From Pelatocladus maniniholoensis HA4357-MV3 (GTDB lineage: Bacteria > Cyanobacteriota > Cyanobacteriia > Cyanobacteriales > Nostocaceae): DNA of 33,263 nt. The translations under genes were made by a program, and so were the position numbers. Of the stretch, positions 32,096 to 33,263 are shown one piece after another. The DNA lies in the NCBI GenBank assembly GCA_019359115.1, contig JAHHHW010000139.1, positions 1 to 33,263 on the forward strand. Reading direction: 5' to 3'. Numbering within the stretch: position 1 is the stretch's first letter; each line of letters begins with the position of its first letter. A model generated the notes under the pieces. It did no database searches, was not told the origin of the DNA, and was given only the letters and a program-made list of their open reading frames with translations.

Positions 32096-32915
32096 ATGAG
32101 TAAAGCATACCCCAGCAATCTGACCCGTGTACAATATGAATTTCTGAGTGAAATGATCCCACAACCCAAACCCGGTGGTTGCAAGCGTGAAGTCGATATG
32201 TGGGAAGTTTTGAACGCGATCTTCTATGTCCTGCTAGAAGGAGTGAGATGGCGATGTCTGGCGACAAGCCGCTTCGCGTCTACGCTACCTGGAGACTTTC
32301 CTCCTTGGCAAACAGTGTATACATATTTGCGAAACTGGCGTAAAGACGGGACGTGGTTGCACATTCACGATAGTTTACGACAGTGGACAAGAATCGAAAT
32401 TGAGCGTCATCCGAGTCCATCAGAGGCAATCATCGATAGTCAAAGTGTAAAAAGTGTGGCTATGGTGAGTCAACAAGTGGGCTTTGATGCAGGCAAACAA
32501 ATCAAAGGGCGCAAGCGTTTTATGACCGTTGATACCTTGGGATTAGTACTGCGGGTATTGGTCACCGCCGCTAGTGTGCCAGAGCGCTCAGGCCGTAAAC
32601 AAGTACTCAAGCGCGTCCAAGAAATGGGTAACAAGGTTTCTCGCTTGACGACTATTTGGGCTGATGGCGGCTTTGATGGTCCAGCATTCATGATGTGGGT
32701 CATGGACATTTGTCGTTGGATTGTGCAGGTAGTGCTGCGACCAGAGCAAACTAAGGGGTTCGTGTTGCTCAAAAAACGTTGGGTAGTGGAGCGCACTTTC
32801 GGTTGGCTCATGGGGTGTCGCCGATTGGTCAACAGATGTTGAGTTATTGCCCGAAACATCGAAGACTTTTATCTACCTTGCCATGATCCGGATCATGGTG
32901 AGGCGTTTAGCATGA
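32096..32915 (+). pseudogene. IS5-family DDE transposase, frameshifted near its 3' end
   Basis: ATG 32096 (MSKAYPSNLTRVQYEFLSEM). Catalytic motifs are present: AIIDSQSVKS (first Asp), WADGGFDGPAF (second Asp) and VVERTFGWLMGCRRL (Glu). After CRRLVN the frame hits TGA at 32840-32842, but the next frame continues with VELLPETSKTFIYLAMIRIM and VRRLA to TGA 32913-32915, the normal C-terminus. So one extra base near 32833-32838 broke it. Eight codons at 32261-32284 (ATSRFAST) are a repeat insertion between RWRCL and PGDFPPWQTVY. A truncated 248-residue protein keeping DDE could still be made. Confidence 0.88.
32261..32284. repeat. 24-nt interspersed repeat inserted in frame in the IS5 transposase
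   Basis: GCGACAAGCCGCTTCGCGTC plus TACG, matching the AAGCCGCTT...GCGTCTACG core seen in mutS2 (10724) and at 20075. It adds ATSRFAST between CL and PGDFPPW, blocks that are adjacent in typical relatives. Confidence 0.65.
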
Positions 32916-33149
32916 ATTTTGACCCCTAAAAACTTTTCAAACATCCTCTAAGAAGTGCACTGTATTCTCTAAGGAATGAGGATTAAATAAAGTGCAAAAT
33001 TAGGCTGTGTTAGCGGAGCGTAACGAACCGTTTTAAGTTCCATCAGAATTGCATGTTATTAAATTTGCGTTCCTAAATACACCTCATTTGTGGCTCAAGC
33101 GATTAAAACATAAGCTTTTTGGAATAGCCAAAAAATAAAAAAAAAGTAG

Positions 33150-33178
33150 TTGACAAAGAAGAGGAAGGTAGATACTAT
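33150..33178 (+). promoter_or_regulatory. Near-consensus promoter, possibly of an rRNA operon beyond the window
   Basis: TTGACA (33150-33155), 17-bp spacer, TACTAT (33173-33178). The predicted transcript starts near 33185 and has no start codon with a Shine-Dalgarno sequence before the edge. It contains GTGCCA/TGGCAT pairing arms and AACCTTGAAAACTG, a phrase familiar from bacterial 16S rRNA leaders. Before it, 32952-33149 carries a GTTAGCGGAGCGTAACG repeat and AT-rich DNA. Confidence 0.6.
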
Positions 33179-33263
33179 AGGAAAGTGCCAAATGAGCAAA
33201 GCGCTGCAAAGCGAGGCTGAGATGGCATCCGAACCTTGAAAACTGTATAGTTTGAAAGAATTA

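Larger units (their letters stand above)
32008..32948 (+). mobile_element. IS5-family (IS1031-like) insertion sequence, 941 bp
   Basis: The ends GAGGTTGTTTGAAAAGT (32008-32024) and the reverse complement of 32932-32948 (GAGGATGTTTGAAAAGT) differ at one position. TAA flanks both sides (32005-32007 and 32949-32951), the 3-bp TNA duplication typical of the IS1031 group. The preserved duplication points to a recent insertion. Joining the flanks restores continuous intergenic sequence beside the IS982 fragment. Confidence 0.88.

Noticed and set aside
31794-32267. Several overlapping 60-80 residue minus-strand frames
   Set aside because: They are antisense to the IS982 fragment and the IS5 end, mutually overlapping, with no family features.

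Overview
The window is chromosomal DNA from a cyanobacterium, most likely a filamentous heterocyst-forming species (Nostocales). The evidence is the many HIP1 palindromes (GCGATCGC), the heptanucleotide short tandem repeats typical of Nostoc/Calothrix-type genomes, and cyanobacterial marker genes: petM, ycf39, an nblR-type regulator, guaB3, the Yfr1 small RNA and several cyanobacteria-only hypothetical families. I saw no tRNA, rRNA body or CRISPR array.

Layout. (1) 1-1183 is an insertion-sequence graveyard: the first 19 codons of a leftward transposase and a 5'-truncated tnpB that keeps its right-end hairpin. (2) 1214-9246 is housekeeping: a DUF1338 dioxygenase, two small hypothetical genes and murG on the minus strand, an NTF2-like exported protein, a short-chain dehydrogenase and an APC permease on plus, and egtD on minus. 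(3) 9507-19172 is a conserved core: mutS2 (minus), then on plus guaB3, yfr1, trxA, petM (35 codons), ycf39, nadK, an nblR-like regulator and a DUF192 lipoprotein. (4) 19684-22671 holds cyanobacterial genes of unknown role. (5) 22810-25831 is a hopanoid pair on minus: a squalene/phytoene synthase-family gene and shc. (6) 25832-27582 is gene-poor and contains a 682-bp internally deleted IS. (7) 27583-30270 is a compact unit: an orphan membrane-associated protein, a 50-codon ORF and a metallophosphoesterase, the last two overlapping by ATGA. (8) nadC (minus) is followed by a second mobile-element cluster (31409-32949): two MITE-like elements, an IS982-type 5' fragment and an IS5-family copy with a TAA target duplication and a frameshifted transposase. 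The window ends just after a near-consensus promoter at 33150 whose leader resembles that of an rRNA operon, although no rRNA is reached.

How genes work together. murG serves peptidoglycan; nadK and nadC serve NAD(P); guaB3 serves purine metabolism; trxA, petM and ycf39 serve redox and photosynthetic electron transport; the synthase and shc make squalene and then hopene.

The most distinctive signal is how short interspersed repeats invade functional sequence. In-frame repeat-derived insertions lie inside mutS2 (just before Walker B), tnpB and the IS5 transposase. Heptamer arrays form terminators and, at 18558-18620, run straight into the start codon of the DUF192 gene. I did not find a convincing new multi-gene system. 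The best candidates for undescribed biology are the repeat-in-protein insertions, the start-codon heptamer array, a strong terminator with no gene between trxA and petM, and the small ORF coupled to the metallophosphoesterase.
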